Assembly (NCBI GenBank): GCA_963695445.1
Contig: CAVOGV010000033.1
Coordinates: 1 to 64,000, forward strand
DNA from: Thiohalocapsa sp963695445
Lineage (GTDB): Bacteria > Pseudomonadota > Gammaproteobacteria > Chromatiales > Chromatiaceae
Direction: 5' to 3'
DNA length: 64,000 nt
Under the pieces are notes generated by a model that saw only the letters and a program-made list of their open reading frames with translations, did no database searches and was not told the DNA's origin. Positions within the stretch are counted from its first letter, which is position 1, and each line of letters starts with the position of its first letter. Shown here piece by piece: positions 17,917-30,318 of the stretch. A program made the translations under genes and the position numbers.

Positions 17917-18486
17917 TCATGCTTTAGGGGTCGTGAACAGATAGGGAAACAAGCGGATGCGCTCCGTCTCCGTCAGCGCCTGCATGCGGGCGATGTTGCG
18001 CTGTGGAATGTCATCGGTATCCGGGAACTGCGCGATCGCCAAGCTCAGGCTCTCCTCTCTTATTAGGTGCAAGATCGGGAAGGGTGAACGGTTGGTCAGG
18101 TTGCCGGCGTCCTCGTCGGCCGCGTCGGCAAAGCGGTAGTCCGGATGAAAGCTCGCGATCTGGAACCGACCCACCCAATCAAAGCATTCCAGCAATGCGT
18201 CGACCGGGTCCAGGAACTGATTGAAATCCTCGAATGCGGCAAACAGACGCGGCACGATCACTAACGTGGTTTCCAGTTCACGCGGGTCTGTGGCGTCGAG
18301 TCGCAGCAGTTCCCCCTGCAATTCGGCCAGCAGTTCGTCCGCATCGTCTGCATCGCTGACCACTAATCGTACCGCGTCGCGCCGCCAGGGCGGGGCGGCG
18401 AAGGGGCAGAGCCCAAGGCCGATCACCACCTCCTCGAGCCAGCGGCGAACCGCCGGCTCGGGGGCGACTGGGGATGATTTCTGCAC
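17917..18486 (-). CDS. DUF1415 family protein
   Basis: A 189-residue protein with DUF1415 features: RRWLEEVVIGLGLCPFAAPP near the N-terminus, ETTLVIVPRLFAAFEDFNQFL in the middle and NRSPFPILHLIREESLS in the C-terminal half. The conserved Cys and Pro around residue 27 are present. Function is unknown. It starts 12 nt after the stop of the OmpA-family gene, so it is probably in the same operon. Confidence 0.88.
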   Translation of the reverse strand: MQKSSPVAPEPAVRRWLEEVVIGLGLCPFAAPPWRRDAVRLVVSDADDADELLAELQGELLRLDATDPRELETTLVIVPRLFAAFEDFNQFLDPVDALLECFDWVGRFQIASFHPDYRFADAADEDAGNLTNRSPFPILHLIREESLSLAIAQFPDTDDIPQRNIARMQALTETERIRLFPYLFTTPKA

Positions 18487-18498
18487 GCTTGGGTGCGG

Positions 18499-20562
18499 CT
18501 ATTCGATGACGTAGACCTCGACCCGACGGTTGGCTCGCCGACCTGCCTCAGTGGCATTGCTGGCGATCGGGCGATCGGCGCCGTACCCGGTGGCGCTGAT
18601 TCTGCTGGCATCAACGCCGAGGGCGACCAGGGCCTGCATCACGGCTTCCGCGCGCTGCTGGGAGAGGTCCTGGTTGATGGCGGCGCTGCCGGAGCTATCC
18701 GTGTGGCCTTCGACTCGCGCGGTTAGGCCGGGCCGCTGCGCGAGCAGCGCTGCGACGCGATCGAGCGTCGGCAGGTCGCCGTCTGGCAAGGTCGCGGTTC
18801 CGCTTGGGAACTGCAGCTCATCGCCCGCCAGGCTAAGTAGGATGCCTTCGTCGGTCAGCTGTCCGCCGAGTTCGGCGGCGTCGTCGTACAGCGACCGCAC
18901 CTGCTTCAAGGATGCTTCGCCGGCGGCCTTCGCCTCTGTCAAAGCACGCGTATGCTCGGCAAGCTGGGCTTGCATTTCCTTGCGCGTGCTGTCGAGAGCG
19001 GCATTGGCATCGGCGAGTTGCGCCTCAAGGTCTTGCAGTTCGGCCGCCTGCTCGCTCTTCAGTGCCTCGAGTGCTTGGCGCTCCGCGGCGAGTTCCTTGG
19101 TGAGTTGCTCCAGTTGTGACTGCATGCTGGCCTCGGTTTCGGCCTGCGCTGACTGCGTCTGCTGCAGCTGGGTCTGCAGGTCCGCCCGTTCCTGCTCCAG
19201 CTTGGATTCCGCGGCAGCGACCCGCGCCTCAGCCGACTCAAGCGCCTGGGTATTGTCGCCCTTGGTCTGCTCCAGTTCCGCCTGCAATGCGGCGCGGTCT
19301 TCCTCCAGTGCCTTGGCCGCGGCCTCGGCCTCGGACTGCGCGGCCTTGAGCTTTTCGGCCTGCTCGACCTGCTGCGTCCGCAGCCGCTCCAGTTCGGTCT
19401 GCAATGCGGCCATCGCCTCGGACTCCTTGCCGCCCTCGACAGCGGCTGCCGCGGCATCCGCGGCGGCCTGCCTGGCGCTTTCCAACTCGGTATCCTTCGC
19501 GGCCAGGTCCGCCTTTAACTGCTCCACTTCGGTGCTTAGCGCCTCGCTGCGCGTCTGCGCCTGCTCGAAGTCCTGCTGCAAGGTGTCGGCGGCGCCGATG
19601 GCGTCGCCCTTCACCGCCTCGAGCGTCTTCTCCATCGCCTCGCGCTGGCTGGTGGCAGAGGACAGCTCTTGGCGTAGTTCGGCGATGATTGCGTCGCTTT
19701 CAGCAAGCTTGGCCTGAAACTCCGCCTCCGCCTGCGATGACGCCGCGACGTCCGCTTCCGTCGCTTGTCCACCGCTCGCGATGGTCGACTGCATCGCCTC
19801 GCGCTTCTGTGTCGTTGCGACCAGCTTGTCGGCAAGCTCCTTGATGGCGGCCTCTTCCTTTTCGACCAGGGTCTGCAATCGCTCCTGGCGTTCGGCACCG
19901 CGGCCGAGCTTGTCGCGCAGCGCGGCCTCTAACTGGTGGGCGGTGTTGAGCTCGAAGTTGAGCCCGGCGATGGTCTCGTTGTCCGCGGCAAGCTTGGCCT
20001 GCAACTCACGCTCGCTCTCGGTCACGTCGACCAGGCGCGCGCTCAGTGACGACGCTGAATCTTTCGTCTTCGCCAACTCGGCATCGACCTCACGCTTGGC
20101 CTCGGTTAGCGCGTCGTATTCCTGCTGGAGAGATGCCTTTTCCGCCGCGGCCGCGTCCAGGTCCGCCTTGGCTGCGGCGACATGCTGCGCGTGCTGTTCC
20201 TGCAGGTCGGCGACGGCTTGGGCATGCTGCTGCTGAAGGTCCGCCACGGTCTGGGCGTGCTCCTGCCGCATGGTTGCAATGGCCTGCTCGTGCTCGCTGT
20301 TCGCTGTCTGGGTGGAGGTGTCGTACTCCGCCAGCAGCGACTGGATCTTCGTCTGTGCGGTTGCCGCTTCCTGCGTCGCCGTGCCGAGCGCTGCGTCAGT
20401 GCTGGCGAGCTTCTCCGAGGTTTCGCTCAGCTCCGCTCTGGTTTGAGTCAGGTCTGTCTTGAGTACGCCGGTGTAATGATTGTAGAGCACGTAGACGCCG
20501 ATCAGCGCCAGCAGTACTAGCCAAAAAAATGGCTTCCAGGCCGTCGCGTTGGAATCGGACAT
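18499..20562 (-). CDS. OmpA-family protein with long coiled coil
   Basis: A 687-residue protein. A single N-terminal transmembrane helix (about residues 11-28, FFWLVLLALIGVYVLYN) is followed by about 500 residues of Ala/Glu/Gln-rich heptads, then a C-terminal OmpA-like peptidoglycan-binding domain (about 570-687) with ARVEGHTDSSG, the SQQRAEAVM helix and RRANRRVEVYV. It is anchored in the inner membrane and probably spans the periplasm to bind peptidoglycan, like MotB-type or envelope-tethering proteins. It lies between an AAA ATPase gene and DUF1415 on the same strand. Confidence 0.87.
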   Translation of the reverse strand: MSDSNATAWKPFFWLVLLALIGVYVLYNHYTGVLKTDLTQTRAELSETSEKLASTDAALGTATQEAATAQTKIQSLLAEYDTSTQTANSEHEQAIATMRQEHAQTVADLQQQHAQAVADLQEQHAQHVAAAKADLDAAAAEKASLQQEYDALTEAKREVDAELAKTKDSASSLSARLVDVTESERELQAKLAADNETIAGLNFELNTAHQLEAALRDKLGRGAERQERLQTLVEKEEAAIKELADKLVATTQKREAMQSTIASGGQATEADVAASSQAEAEFQAKLAESDAIIAELRQELSSATSQREAMEKTLEAVKGDAIGAADTLQQDFEQAQTRSEALSTEVEQLKADLAAKDTELESARQAAADAAAAAVEGGKESEAMAALQTELERLRTQQVEQAEKLKAAQSEAEAAAKALEEDRAALQAELEQTKGDNTQALESAEARVAAAESKLEQERADLQTQLQQTQSAQAETEASMQSQLEQLTKELAAERQALEALKSEQAAELQDLEAQLADANAALDSTRKEMQAQLAEHTRALTEAKAAGEASLKQVRSLYDDAAELGGQLTDEGILLSLAGDELQFPSGTATLPDGDLPTLDRVAALLAQRPGLTARVEGHTDSSGSAAINQDLSQQRAEAVMQALVALGVDASRISATGYGADRPIASNATEAGRRANRRVEVYVIE

Positions 20563-20705
20563 CGGTATCTCTCCTCCGGGGGCATTGGGTGAATTCGTTT
20601 TCGGCGGACGTTTTCGGGGGATTATGCCGGTTTACCCGGGTCGCTGCAGGGCGGCGTCGCGATCGCGATGCCAGGGCGCGCCTGCGCCTGAATACTCCCA
20701 TAATC

Positions 20706-22310
20706 TCACTCCCTGGGCGCGGGTCGAGATGCGGTGATGGCGCGCTTGTAGCACCAGTCCTTGATGGCCTTGATTTGCTCGACCATGGTGCGGGATAGGG
20801 GGATGGTGGTGACGACGTTGTTGACCACGTCGCGCTCGTTGAAGCCACGGTCCTGCTGAAAGGCGTCGATGCGCGCCGATTTGACCGCTTGTTCGATCTC
20901 TGCGCCGCTCCAGTCCTTGGTGCTGGCGGCGAGATAGCCGAGATTGAACTCCTCGGGGTTGCCGCCGTGAATGGCGATATGGATGCGAAAGATCTCCTGG
21001 CGCTCTGGCTTGTTCGGCAGATCGAGGAAGAACAACTGGTCGAAGCGGCCCTTGCGCATCAGTTCTGCCGGCAGCGACTGGATACGGTTCGCGGTGGCGG
21101 CGACGAACACGCGCGGATTCTTTTCCTGCAGCCAGGTCAGGAAGCTGGAGAAGATGTTGACGTTGCCGCCGCCGCCCCCGGTCTGCTCGTCGTAGCCGAA
21201 GCTGTTCTCGATCTCGTCCACCCATAGCACGATGGGCGCCACTTCCTCGGCCATGCGCGTGGCATGTTCGAAGGCGTATTCCGGGGTGCCGAAGCTGCCG
21301 GAAAGCACCAGGCTCATGTCCATGCGCACCAGTGGCAGTTCCCAGGCCGACGCGATGGCCTTGGCGCCCATGCTCTTGCCGCAGCCCGAGACGCCCATGA
21401 ACAGGACGCCGGAGGGCAGCGGCACGCCCGAGGTGTAGGCCTTTTCGGAGAACAGATCCTTTCGCTTGAGCACCCACTCCTTCAAGTTTTCCAGCCCCCC
21501 GATATCATCCAGCGAACGCTGCGGCGGATAGAAGCGTAGGCAGCTCTCCTTGCGCAGCAGTTGAGCCTTTTCTTCCTGAATCTCCGTCAGGACCACGCTG
21601 GACTGGACTGTCTCGCCGCGGAACAGGCGCGCTTGCAGGTGTGCGACCTCGTTCAGTGACAGCCCGCGCATGGCGGCCGCGTAGCGGTGCAGTTGGTCGC
21701 GTGGTGTCTCGGTGGCCTCGTTGTTCGCCAGCAGGACCTCGACGATCTCTTCCTCCGAGGGCAGATCCATCTCGATCAAGAAGATCTCCTTTTTCAGGAT
21801 CTCTGGCAGGATCAGCTGGGGATAGCTCAGGAACACATGGCTGTTGCTGTTCCGGAGCCGGTAGTAGAGGTCGCGCACCGCGCGCACCAACGCCGGATTC
21901 TGCTCGAACCAGATCGGCAGGTCCTTCATCAGGTACATCGCCTGCCGCTTGGACTCGGCGATCTGTTGCAGGGCGCGCAGGGGATCGGTGACGGGGTCCG
22001 TGACTGCTCTGGTGGGCCTCTCCAAGGAGGCTCCGGCGATCGGCTCTGACAGGGGTGCCGGGGCTGACGCCGACTCCGAGTCCTGGCCAGGCGTGGACGC
22101 GTCGCCGGTCGGTACATCGAGGGGCTGGCTGAATCCATTGGTCGCCGTCCAGACGATCAGCCGGCCGTTGTCGTTGTAGTAGGATTTGGCGACCGAGCGT
22201 AGCAGCCGCTCGATGCGCTCTTCCTCCCAGCCGAGCACGTAGAAGACGGGATAACGGGACCGGAGTCCGCGCGAGATCTTTTGCAGGGTTTGGCGGTTGT
22301 GGACGCTCAT
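20706..22310 (-). CDS. AAA-family ATPase (Ycf46-like)
   Basis: A 534-residue protein. The N-terminal 230 residues resemble the Ycf46-type regulatory region (YPVFYVLGWEEERIERLL; LPSEEEIVEVL), with an Ala/Pro/Ser-rich insert. The C-terminal AAA domain has Walker A GVSGCGKS, Walker B IVLWVDEIEN, a sensor-1 Asn in ATANRIQSLP and the arginine finger region KGRFDQLF. A GGGGGN insertion follows Walker B. The start MSVHNRQTLQK replaces a longer in-frame option lacking conservation. It is 143 nt upstream of the coiled-coil OmpA gene, which may be a functional partner. Substrate unknown. Confidence 0.87.
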   Translation of the reverse strand: MSVHNRQTLQKISRGLRSRYPVFYVLGWEEERIERLLRSVAKSYYNDNGRLIVWTATNGFSQPLDVPTGDASTPGQDSESASAPAPLSEPIAGASLERPTRAVTDPVTDPLRALQQIAESKRQAMYLMKDLPIWFEQNPALVRAVRDLYYRLRNSNSHVFLSYPQLILPEILKKEIFLIEMDLPSEEEIVEVLLANNEATETPRDQLHRYAAAMRGLSLNEVAHLQARLFRGETVQSSVVLTEIQEEKAQLLRKESCLRFYPPQRSLDDIGGLENLKEWVLKRKDLFSEKAYTSGVPLPSGVLFMGVSGCGKSMGAKAIASAWELPLVRMDMSLVLSGSFGTPEYAFEHATRMAEEVAPIVLWVDEIENSFGYDEQTGGGGGNVNIFSSFLTWLQEKNPRVFVAATANRIQSLPAELMRKGRFDQLFFLDLPNKPERQEIFRIHIAIHGGNPEEFNLGYLAASTKDWSGAEIEQAVKSARIDAFQQDRGFNERDVVNNVVTTIPLSRTMVEQIKAIKDWCYKRAITASRPAPRE

Positions 22311-22642
22311 CGTAGACTGGCTTACTGCTGCGAAATAGCGTCTGAGCCTACGCCACAAGCGCCGAAACCGTCCAGCGGACCCGGTCTCGAGTGCATCTGC
22401 ACTTCTCGCGACCCGTCCCGGTCGGGTATCTTAGGCGCCTGGACAAACGATCTAGCATCCGAGTCTGCTCACCAGGCGAGGTCACGACGCGCCGTCGCGG
22501 TCGACGACCGCTTCGCAGCAGAACGTCGAAGGATTCGGATGGTCCGTTTTTTCATTCAGTGCCGATCGTTGCCGCCGCTGGCAGCGCTTTGGCGTTTCCC
22601 CAAGCGTTCCCTGGGGGGTCATCTCTGGACGTTGGAGTCAAC

Positions 22643-23461
22643 ATGATGGAGCAGATTCGAGTCGCTGTCGCCGGAGCCGGCGGACGCATGGGCCGCACGC
22701 TGGTGGACGCGGTGCACCATACCGAGGGCCTAATAATCAGCGCGGCCACCGAGCGGGAGGAGAGCGGTCTGGTGGGAGTCGATGCCGGCGAGGTGGCGGG
22801 TATCGGTCGAGTCGGTGCGCCGATCCGCCCGGACCTAAACGAGGTGCTTGCGGATTTCGACGTGCTGATCGACTTCACGACGCCGTCCGCGACCATGCAC
22901 CACTTGGGGTTGTGCCGCGATGCCGGCTGTCGCATGGTCATCGGCACCACGGGCCTCAGCCCGAGCCAGCGCGAATTCGTCACCGAGGCGGCGATCGACA
23001 TCGCCTTGGTCTACGCGCCGAACATGAGCGTCGGCGTTAATCTCTGCTTCAAATTGCTGGACTTGGCCGCGCGGGTGATGGGTGACGAGGCGGATGTGGA
23101 GATCGTCGAGGCGCACCACCGGCATAAGGTCGACGCCCCGTCCGGGACCGCGCTGCGGATGGGCGAGGTCGTCGCCGCCGCCCTGGGGCGTAATCTGGAC
23201 GATGTCGCCGTCTATGGTCGTCAGGGCCACACCGGTGCGCGCGAGCGCCAGACCATCGGCTTTGAGACCATCCGCGCCGGTGACACCGTCGGTGAGCACA
23301 CGGTGTGGTTTGCTACCGATGGTGAGCGTGTCGAGATCGCGCACAAGGCCACCAACCGTATGACCTTCGCCCGCGGTGCCGTGCGTGCAGCGCGCTGGAT
23401 CGCCGGGTGGCAGCGCGGTCAGTTTGACATGCAGGACGTGCTCGGCCTGCGCGAGCCGTGA
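22643..23461 (+). CDS. dapB: 4-hydroxy-tetrahydrodipicolinate reductase
   Basis: Reduces 4-hydroxy-tetrahydrodipicolinate in lysine and diaminopimelate synthesis. The 272-residue protein begins MMEQIRVAVAGAGGRMGRTL with the nucleotide-binding GxGGRMG motif and has the catalytic segment EAHHRHKVDAPSGTAL. Length matches the family. The frame is open for 84 codons upstream, but GGAG seven bases ahead of 22643 fixes the start. No other dap gene is adjacent. Confidence 0.96.
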   Translation: MMEQIRVAVAGAGGRMGRTLVDAVHHTEGLIISAATEREESGLVGVDAGEVAGIGRVGAPIRPDLNEVLADFDVLIDFTTPSATMHHLGLCRDAGCRMVIGTTGLSPSQREFVTEAAIDIALVYAPNMSVGVNLCFKLLDLAARVMGDEADVEIVEAHHRHKVDAPSGTALRMGEVVAAALGRNLDDVAVYGRQGHTGARERQTIGFETIRAGDTVGEHTVWFATDGERVEIAHKATNRMTFARGAVRAARWIAGWQRGQFDMQDVLGLREP

Positions 23462-23696
23462 TGTTGATTCGGGAAAGCGGCGAATTTCTAGTGTCGAGGA
23501 GCGAGGTTTCCCCTTCAATACTGAAACCTGTCCGCTGAAGAAACAAGAAACTGAAATCCCTTGGATAGAGCACGCTCGGTTTGGGCTTTGGCGGGACCGG
23601 CGACCTCCGCGGGTCATGGCGTGTCTGCCCGGTCCGGTCGCCGTCGTCTCGATCCTGTGGCAACCATGCGATCCGTTTGCAGAAGAACTTAGCATC

Positions 23697-24083
23697 ATGA
23701 CAGAACAAGAGCAGGCCGCCAGCATAGACGATGAGGCAAATCTCAAGCGGTTCGTTGCGGGGGCGCTCGAATCGGGGCTCGTCTGGGGGCTCAAGTCCGA
23801 CGATGGCTGGGCGGTATGCCCGTCCAACGAGTACGAGGACGCGAGCGTTTACCCGTTCTGGTCCGATCGGGCCGAGGCCCTTATCCACTGTGCGGACGAG
23901 TGGTCGAGATGTACGCCGACGGCCATCGACTTAGATAGCTTTCTGGAAGACTGGCTGCCTGGCATGCACGGGGATGACGCCTTGGTGGGAACGAACTGGA
24001 GCCCGGAGTTGATCGGGCTCGAGGTCGAGCCCATGGAACTGGCGATCGCATTCGGTGCCGATGGCTTACCGGGAATGAACTGA
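23697..24083 (+). CDS. DUF2750 family protein
   Basis: A 128-residue acidic protein: VAGALESGLVWGLKSDDGWAV, then YPFWSDRAEALIHCADEW and FLEDWLPGMHGDDALVGTNW match the DUF2750 pattern of small cytoplasmic proteins. There is no signal peptide or membrane helix. The start is at the ATG after AGAAGAAC; the frame is open further upstream, overlapping dapB, but without conserved content. Function unknown. It converges with a serine hydrolase gene. Confidence 0.82.
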   Translation: MTEQEQAASIDDEANLKRFVAGALESGLVWGLKSDDGWAVCPSNEYEDASVYPFWSDRAEALIHCADEWSRCTPTAIDLDSFLEDWLPGMHGDDALVGTNWSPELIGLEVEPMELAIAFGADGLPGMN

Positions 24084-24172
24084 GTTGTTCTGATGCGCGT
24101 TCGTACTGGGCATGACGCCGGGCCGCTCGTCTTGGCGTTGACGACCTCGACGGGCCTGTTTCGTGCCGGGTT

Positions 24173-25123
24173 TCATGCCAGCCGATGCTGATCGCGCATG
24201 TAGTTGTAGACGAGATTCGACACCTGCCGCATGGCATTACTGCGGTTCGTGATCCAGGTGCCGTAGGCGCTGGAGCGGCTGCCCTTTTCGATCACGCCGA
24301 TGAAGGTATACGGCCGCGGCCGACCACGACGGTCACGGCATTCGATAATGCCCATGTTGCCACACAGTCTGGCGGTTGAGCCGGTCTTGTCATAGACCCG
24401 AACATTCGACGGGATGTTGCTGACGCCCTGGGTGATGCGGTCGTGATTCGGCAGCGCCATCAAGTCGAGCAATTCACGGGAGTAGGGCATCCGATCGTTC
24501 CAGAGCGCGTACAGAAAGCGGCTGTAGTCCCGTGCGGATGCCTTATTGCGATAGGTGCGACCGTCGGCGGGGATGTATTCAACGATGCTGGTCTGGCCAA
24601 ACACGCCCGCGCCGTAACGCTTTAGCACAGCCTCGGTCGCGCGTGGTCCGGCGTTGCCGTTGTAGCGGCTTACGATCTGCATGATCTCGTTGGTGGCGCT
24701 GTTGTTACTCTTGCGGATCATGCGCTCCATGATGTCGCGGATCGAGCTGGTATAGCGTAGTCGCGAACCTTGCTCCTTGGCCGTGAAGAAGAAGGCCTGA
24801 GCAACGAACGGCTTGATCATGCTTGCCGCCTGACGCGGAATCTCCTCGTTGATGGAGACCAGCTTGTTGCCGGCGGTGAAATCGTACACCGACCAGGAGG
24901 TCTTCTCGTCCGAGCGGATTTTACCTTCGGCGCGCATGCGCTTGATCTGCTTGACGACCTGGCTTTGCAGCGAAGGCCCGCGGGCGGCCTCCGTCAGGCC
25001 TGGAGCCCCGAGCAGGAGGCCAGCACCTGCGATCCCGGTGGTCAGGATGAAGTTGCGTCGGTCGATGGCGGAATCCGTCGCGCCAAAGGGCACGACCTCC
25101 GCGGAGGTGTGATTGCCGTGCAT
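24173..25123 (-). CDS. class A beta-lactamase-fold serine hydrolase, probably exported
   Basis: A 316-residue protein with a Tat-like signal (DRRNFILTTGIAGAG, residues 21-35) and the penicillin-recognising fold: active-site Ser101/Lys104 (SMIK), SNN (139-141) and KTG (246-248). The catalytic Glu of the omega loop of true beta-lactamases is not apparent, so it may be a peptidase or D,D-carboxypeptidase-like enzyme rather than a resistance determinant. AGGGGA ten bases upstream supports the start; the frame extends 49 codons further without conservation. Stand-alone and convergent with DUF2750. Confidence 0.82.
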   Translation of the reverse strand: MHGNHTSAEVVPFGATDSAIDRRNFILTTGIAGAGLLLGAPGLTEAARGPSLQSQVVKQIKRMRAEGKIRSDEKTSWSVYDFTAGNKLVSINEEIPRQAASMIKPFVAQAFFFTAKEQGSRLRYTSSIRDIMERMIRKSNNSATNEIMQIVSRYNGNAGPRATEAVLKRYGAGVFGQTSIVEYIPADGRTYRNKASARDYSRFLYALWNDRMPYSRELLDLMALPNHDRITQGVSNIPSNVRVYDKTGSTARLCGNMGIIECRDRRGRPRPYTFIGVIEKGSRSSAYGTWITNRSNAMRQVSNLVYNYMRDQHRLA

Positions 25124-25419
25124 GCTGATCATTCCCCTGAAAAAGTCTGCGCTGGTCGACCACGAGCTACCCGGCCGCGGCGCCCGAAAGGGCGCCATGT
25201 CCCCCGACGAGGCCGGGTCCCCCAAGACCACGAGTAACATGAGCATAGGCCGGCAATCCTGGAAAGACAAGGGGGAAAGTCAAAAAAAATTGTCCGAAAG
25301 TCAGACTTCTTTAGCAGATTCTTAATGCGCATTTGAGCCTCTGTTCGGCACTTGGGTCGTTCGCGTCTGATCTCGAGACGCTGTGCGTGCGTGCTCTCGG
25401 CTGCGGCGAGGTTCGCCGA

Positions 25420-28245
<2,826 letters not shown>

Positions 28246-28849
28246 GTCGTTTGGGTCTATGGTGGCGCTGTTATCCCAACCAGTCGGGGCAGCAGCCACG
28301 CGCCACCACCAGCTCTGGCGCAGCGCTGCCCGCCGCTTCATGCGGACTCGCTAGGGCGACTCTCACCGGTGCGAGACCGCCTTCAGACGAACGACGGCAC
28401 TGTTCACGTTGCCGGCAGCCCAGTCCTCGTTTGCGGCATCGAGTTCCGAGGCAAAGCCGGGAGCAGCGCTGAGCAAAGAGCGCTGAGCAAAGCGAGACCG
28501 AGGGTGAAACTGCGAAGGCCGCGGCGACGCGGATTGGAGGGTTTCAACAGCATGGGATGATCTCGGTAGGCGTCAGCAATGGTCTGCATGATAACAGCGC
28601 TGCATTGCGGTCGCGCTCGGGTTTCGGCAATGCGAACGCGCGGTCGCCGAGGCCAAAATTCTGAGAGCGTCGTATGTCAGAGGGGGCGCTCCACGCCAAC
28701 GGCATTAATGGCAAGGTCGGGGCGATGAAACGGGCGCAGCGGCGGCCGGCATGATGCGCGCAAAGCAGGGGGTACAGGGCATCGCGGGGCCCGAGCCGCA
28801 TCCCTGCGGCGTGGATGCGGGCGCGATCGCCCGCTTGCGTCGGCAGTTC
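28246..28849. other. intergenic region between uvrA and htpX, with a short tandem repeat
   Basis: About 600 nt without a confident gene. Two direct copies of GAGCGCTGAGCAAAG-like sequence occur near 28,470-28,500. A 61-codon minus-strand frame at 28,404-28,589 contains a hydrophobic signal-like stretch (LGLALLSALCSALLP) but has no supporting context. Confidence 0.5.
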
Positions 28850-29722
28850 TTAGCCGCGAACACTCTGCAGTGCAGCGATGCGCTCCTCCAGCGGCGGATG
28901 GCTCGCGAACAGCTTTTTCAGGCCGTCGCCGATGTTGCCGGAGATGCCGAAGGCGGCAAACTCGCCGGCGGGGAGGTCTTGGGGTTCGTGAACGCGTTGC
29001 AATGCACGCAACGCCCCGATCATCTTCTCGCGCCCCGCGAGACTGGCGCCGCCGGCATCGGCATGGAACTCTCGGTAGCGCGAGAACCACATGACGATGA
29101 TCGACGCCAGCACGCCAAGCACGATTTCGGCGATGATCGACACCACGAAGTAACCGATGCCGGGGCCGCCCTGATCGTTCTGGCCGCGCATGGCCGAGTC
29201 GACGACGCCGCCGATGACCCGTGCCAGCACGATGACGAAAGTGTTCAGGACACCCTGGATCAGCGCCAGCGTGACCATGTCGCCGTTGGCCACATGGCTG
29301 ATTTCGTGGCCTACCACGGCCTCGACCTCGTCCTTGTTCATGTTTTGCAACAGACCGGTGCTGACCGCCACCAGTGCGTCGTTGCGGTTCCAGCCTGTGG
29401 CGAAGGCGTTCGGCGCCGGCGAGTCGAAGATACCTACCTCCGGCATGCGGATGCCGCTTTGCTCGGATTGCCGACGCACGGTCTCGAACAACCACTGCTC
29501 GAACGGCGTGGAAGGCTGCTCGATGATCTGCACCCCCATGGAGCGCTTAGCCATCCATTTGGAGATGAACAGCGAGATCATTGAACCGCCAAAGCCGAAC
29601 AGCAGGGCCATGATCAGCAGCCCGCTACCCTGGTTCGGGCTGACGCCCAGGATGTTCAGGACGATAAAAAGCACGGCCATAATCGCGAAGTTGGTCGCGA
29701 CATAAAGCAAGATTCTTAACAT
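28850..29722 (-). CDS. htpX: membrane zinc metalloprotease HtpX
   Basis: M48 protease for quality control of membrane proteins. The 290-residue protein has two N-terminal helices (about 4-23 and 33-53), the zinc motif VVGHEISHVANGD and the third ligand in FSRYREFHAD, with two more helices between them. The ATG follows GGAG by eight bases. The ending VHEPQDLPAGEFAAFGIS and SHPPLEERIAAL match HtpX. Upstream, divergently, lie the tRNA genes. Confidence 0.96.
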   Translation of the reverse strand: MLRILLYVATNFAIMAVLFIVLNILGVSPNQGSGLLIMALLFGFGGSMISLFISKWMAKRSMGVQIIEQPSTPFEQWLFETVRRQSEQSGIRMPEVGIFDSPAPNAFATGWNRNDALVAVSTGLLQNMNKDEVEAVVGHEISHVANGDMVTLALIQGVLNTFVIVLARVIGGVVDSAMRGQNDQGGPGIGYFVVSIIAEIVLGVLASIIVMWFSRYREFHADAGGASLAGREKMIGALRALQRVHEPQDLPAGEFAAFGISGNIGDGLKKLFASHPPLEERIAALQSVRG

Positions 29723-29944
29723 GTCGAACGGACTCCGAATCGAAAAAATTTAGGCGGCAACAACATGGACGCCCGCACGGAATTACGCAAGTGCTTTCGG
29801 CAGGCCGCTGGTCAACCGCCTGGCGGGGCGATGTTTGCACTAAGCGGGGAGGCTGCCAAGCGCCGATGCGCGGCAAGATGCACGAGGCTGAAAAAAGGCT
29901 GGACAAGCAGCGGGGCGCACCCTAAAATGCGCGGCTTCGTGAAG

Positions 29945-30020
29945 GGGGCCATAGCTCAGCTGGGAGAGCGCAACACTGGCAGTGTTGAGGTCGGCGGTTC
30001 GATCCCGCCTGGCTCCACCA
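29945..30020 (+). tRNA. tRNA-Ala (GGC anticodon)
   Basis: A 76-nt cloverleaf with acceptor GGGGCCA/TGGCTCC (one G-U pair), D-stem GCTC/GAGC, anticodon stem CAACA/TGTTG with loop CTGGCAG, T-stem GGCGG/CCGCC with TTCGATC loop, and an encoded CCA end. Confidence 0.97.
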
Positions 30021-30083
30021 AATCATATCCGGCTTGCCCGCGAAACATCGGCTAGCCGGAATTTTTTTACGAAACGGTCTCCT

Positions 30084-30159
30084 GTCCCCATCGTCTAGAG
30101 GCCTAGGACACCGCCCTTTCACGGCGGCAACCGGGGTTCGAATCCCCGTGGGGACGCCA
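30084..30159 (+). tRNA. tRNA-Glu (TTC anticodon)
   Basis: A 76-nt cloverleaf with acceptor GTCCCCA/TGGGGAC, anticodon stem CCGCC/GGCGG with loop CTTTCAC, T-arm CGGGG TTCGAAT CCCCG and an encoded end GCCA. It lies 63 nt after tRNA-Ala, probably in one transcript. Confidence 0.97.
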
Positions 30160-30170
30160 ATCAAAACTGA

Positions 30171-30206
30171 CGGGTTGCACCGAACTTCGGGCAACCCGTT
30201 TTTTTT
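30171..30206 (+). terminator. rho-independent terminator after tRNA-Ala/tRNA-Glu
   Basis: Perfect 8-bp stem CGGGTTGC/GCAACCCG with a 12-nt loop followed by eight T, eleven bases after the tRNA-Glu end. Confidence 0.92.
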
Positions 30207-30318
30207 GGACCAACCTTGCCTGTGTCGACGCCGACGCCCTGCTTGTCGGAGTCCTGGTGGTTGCAAGGCGGTGTCATGCAAACGCAATCGGGCATACCAT
30301 CCTCCGAAGGACGTCAGG

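Noticed and set aside
28404..28589. Small exported protein between uvrA and htpX
   Set aside because: Signal-like hydrophobic stretch only; no mature domain, no Shine-Dalgarno and repeats in the same sequence.
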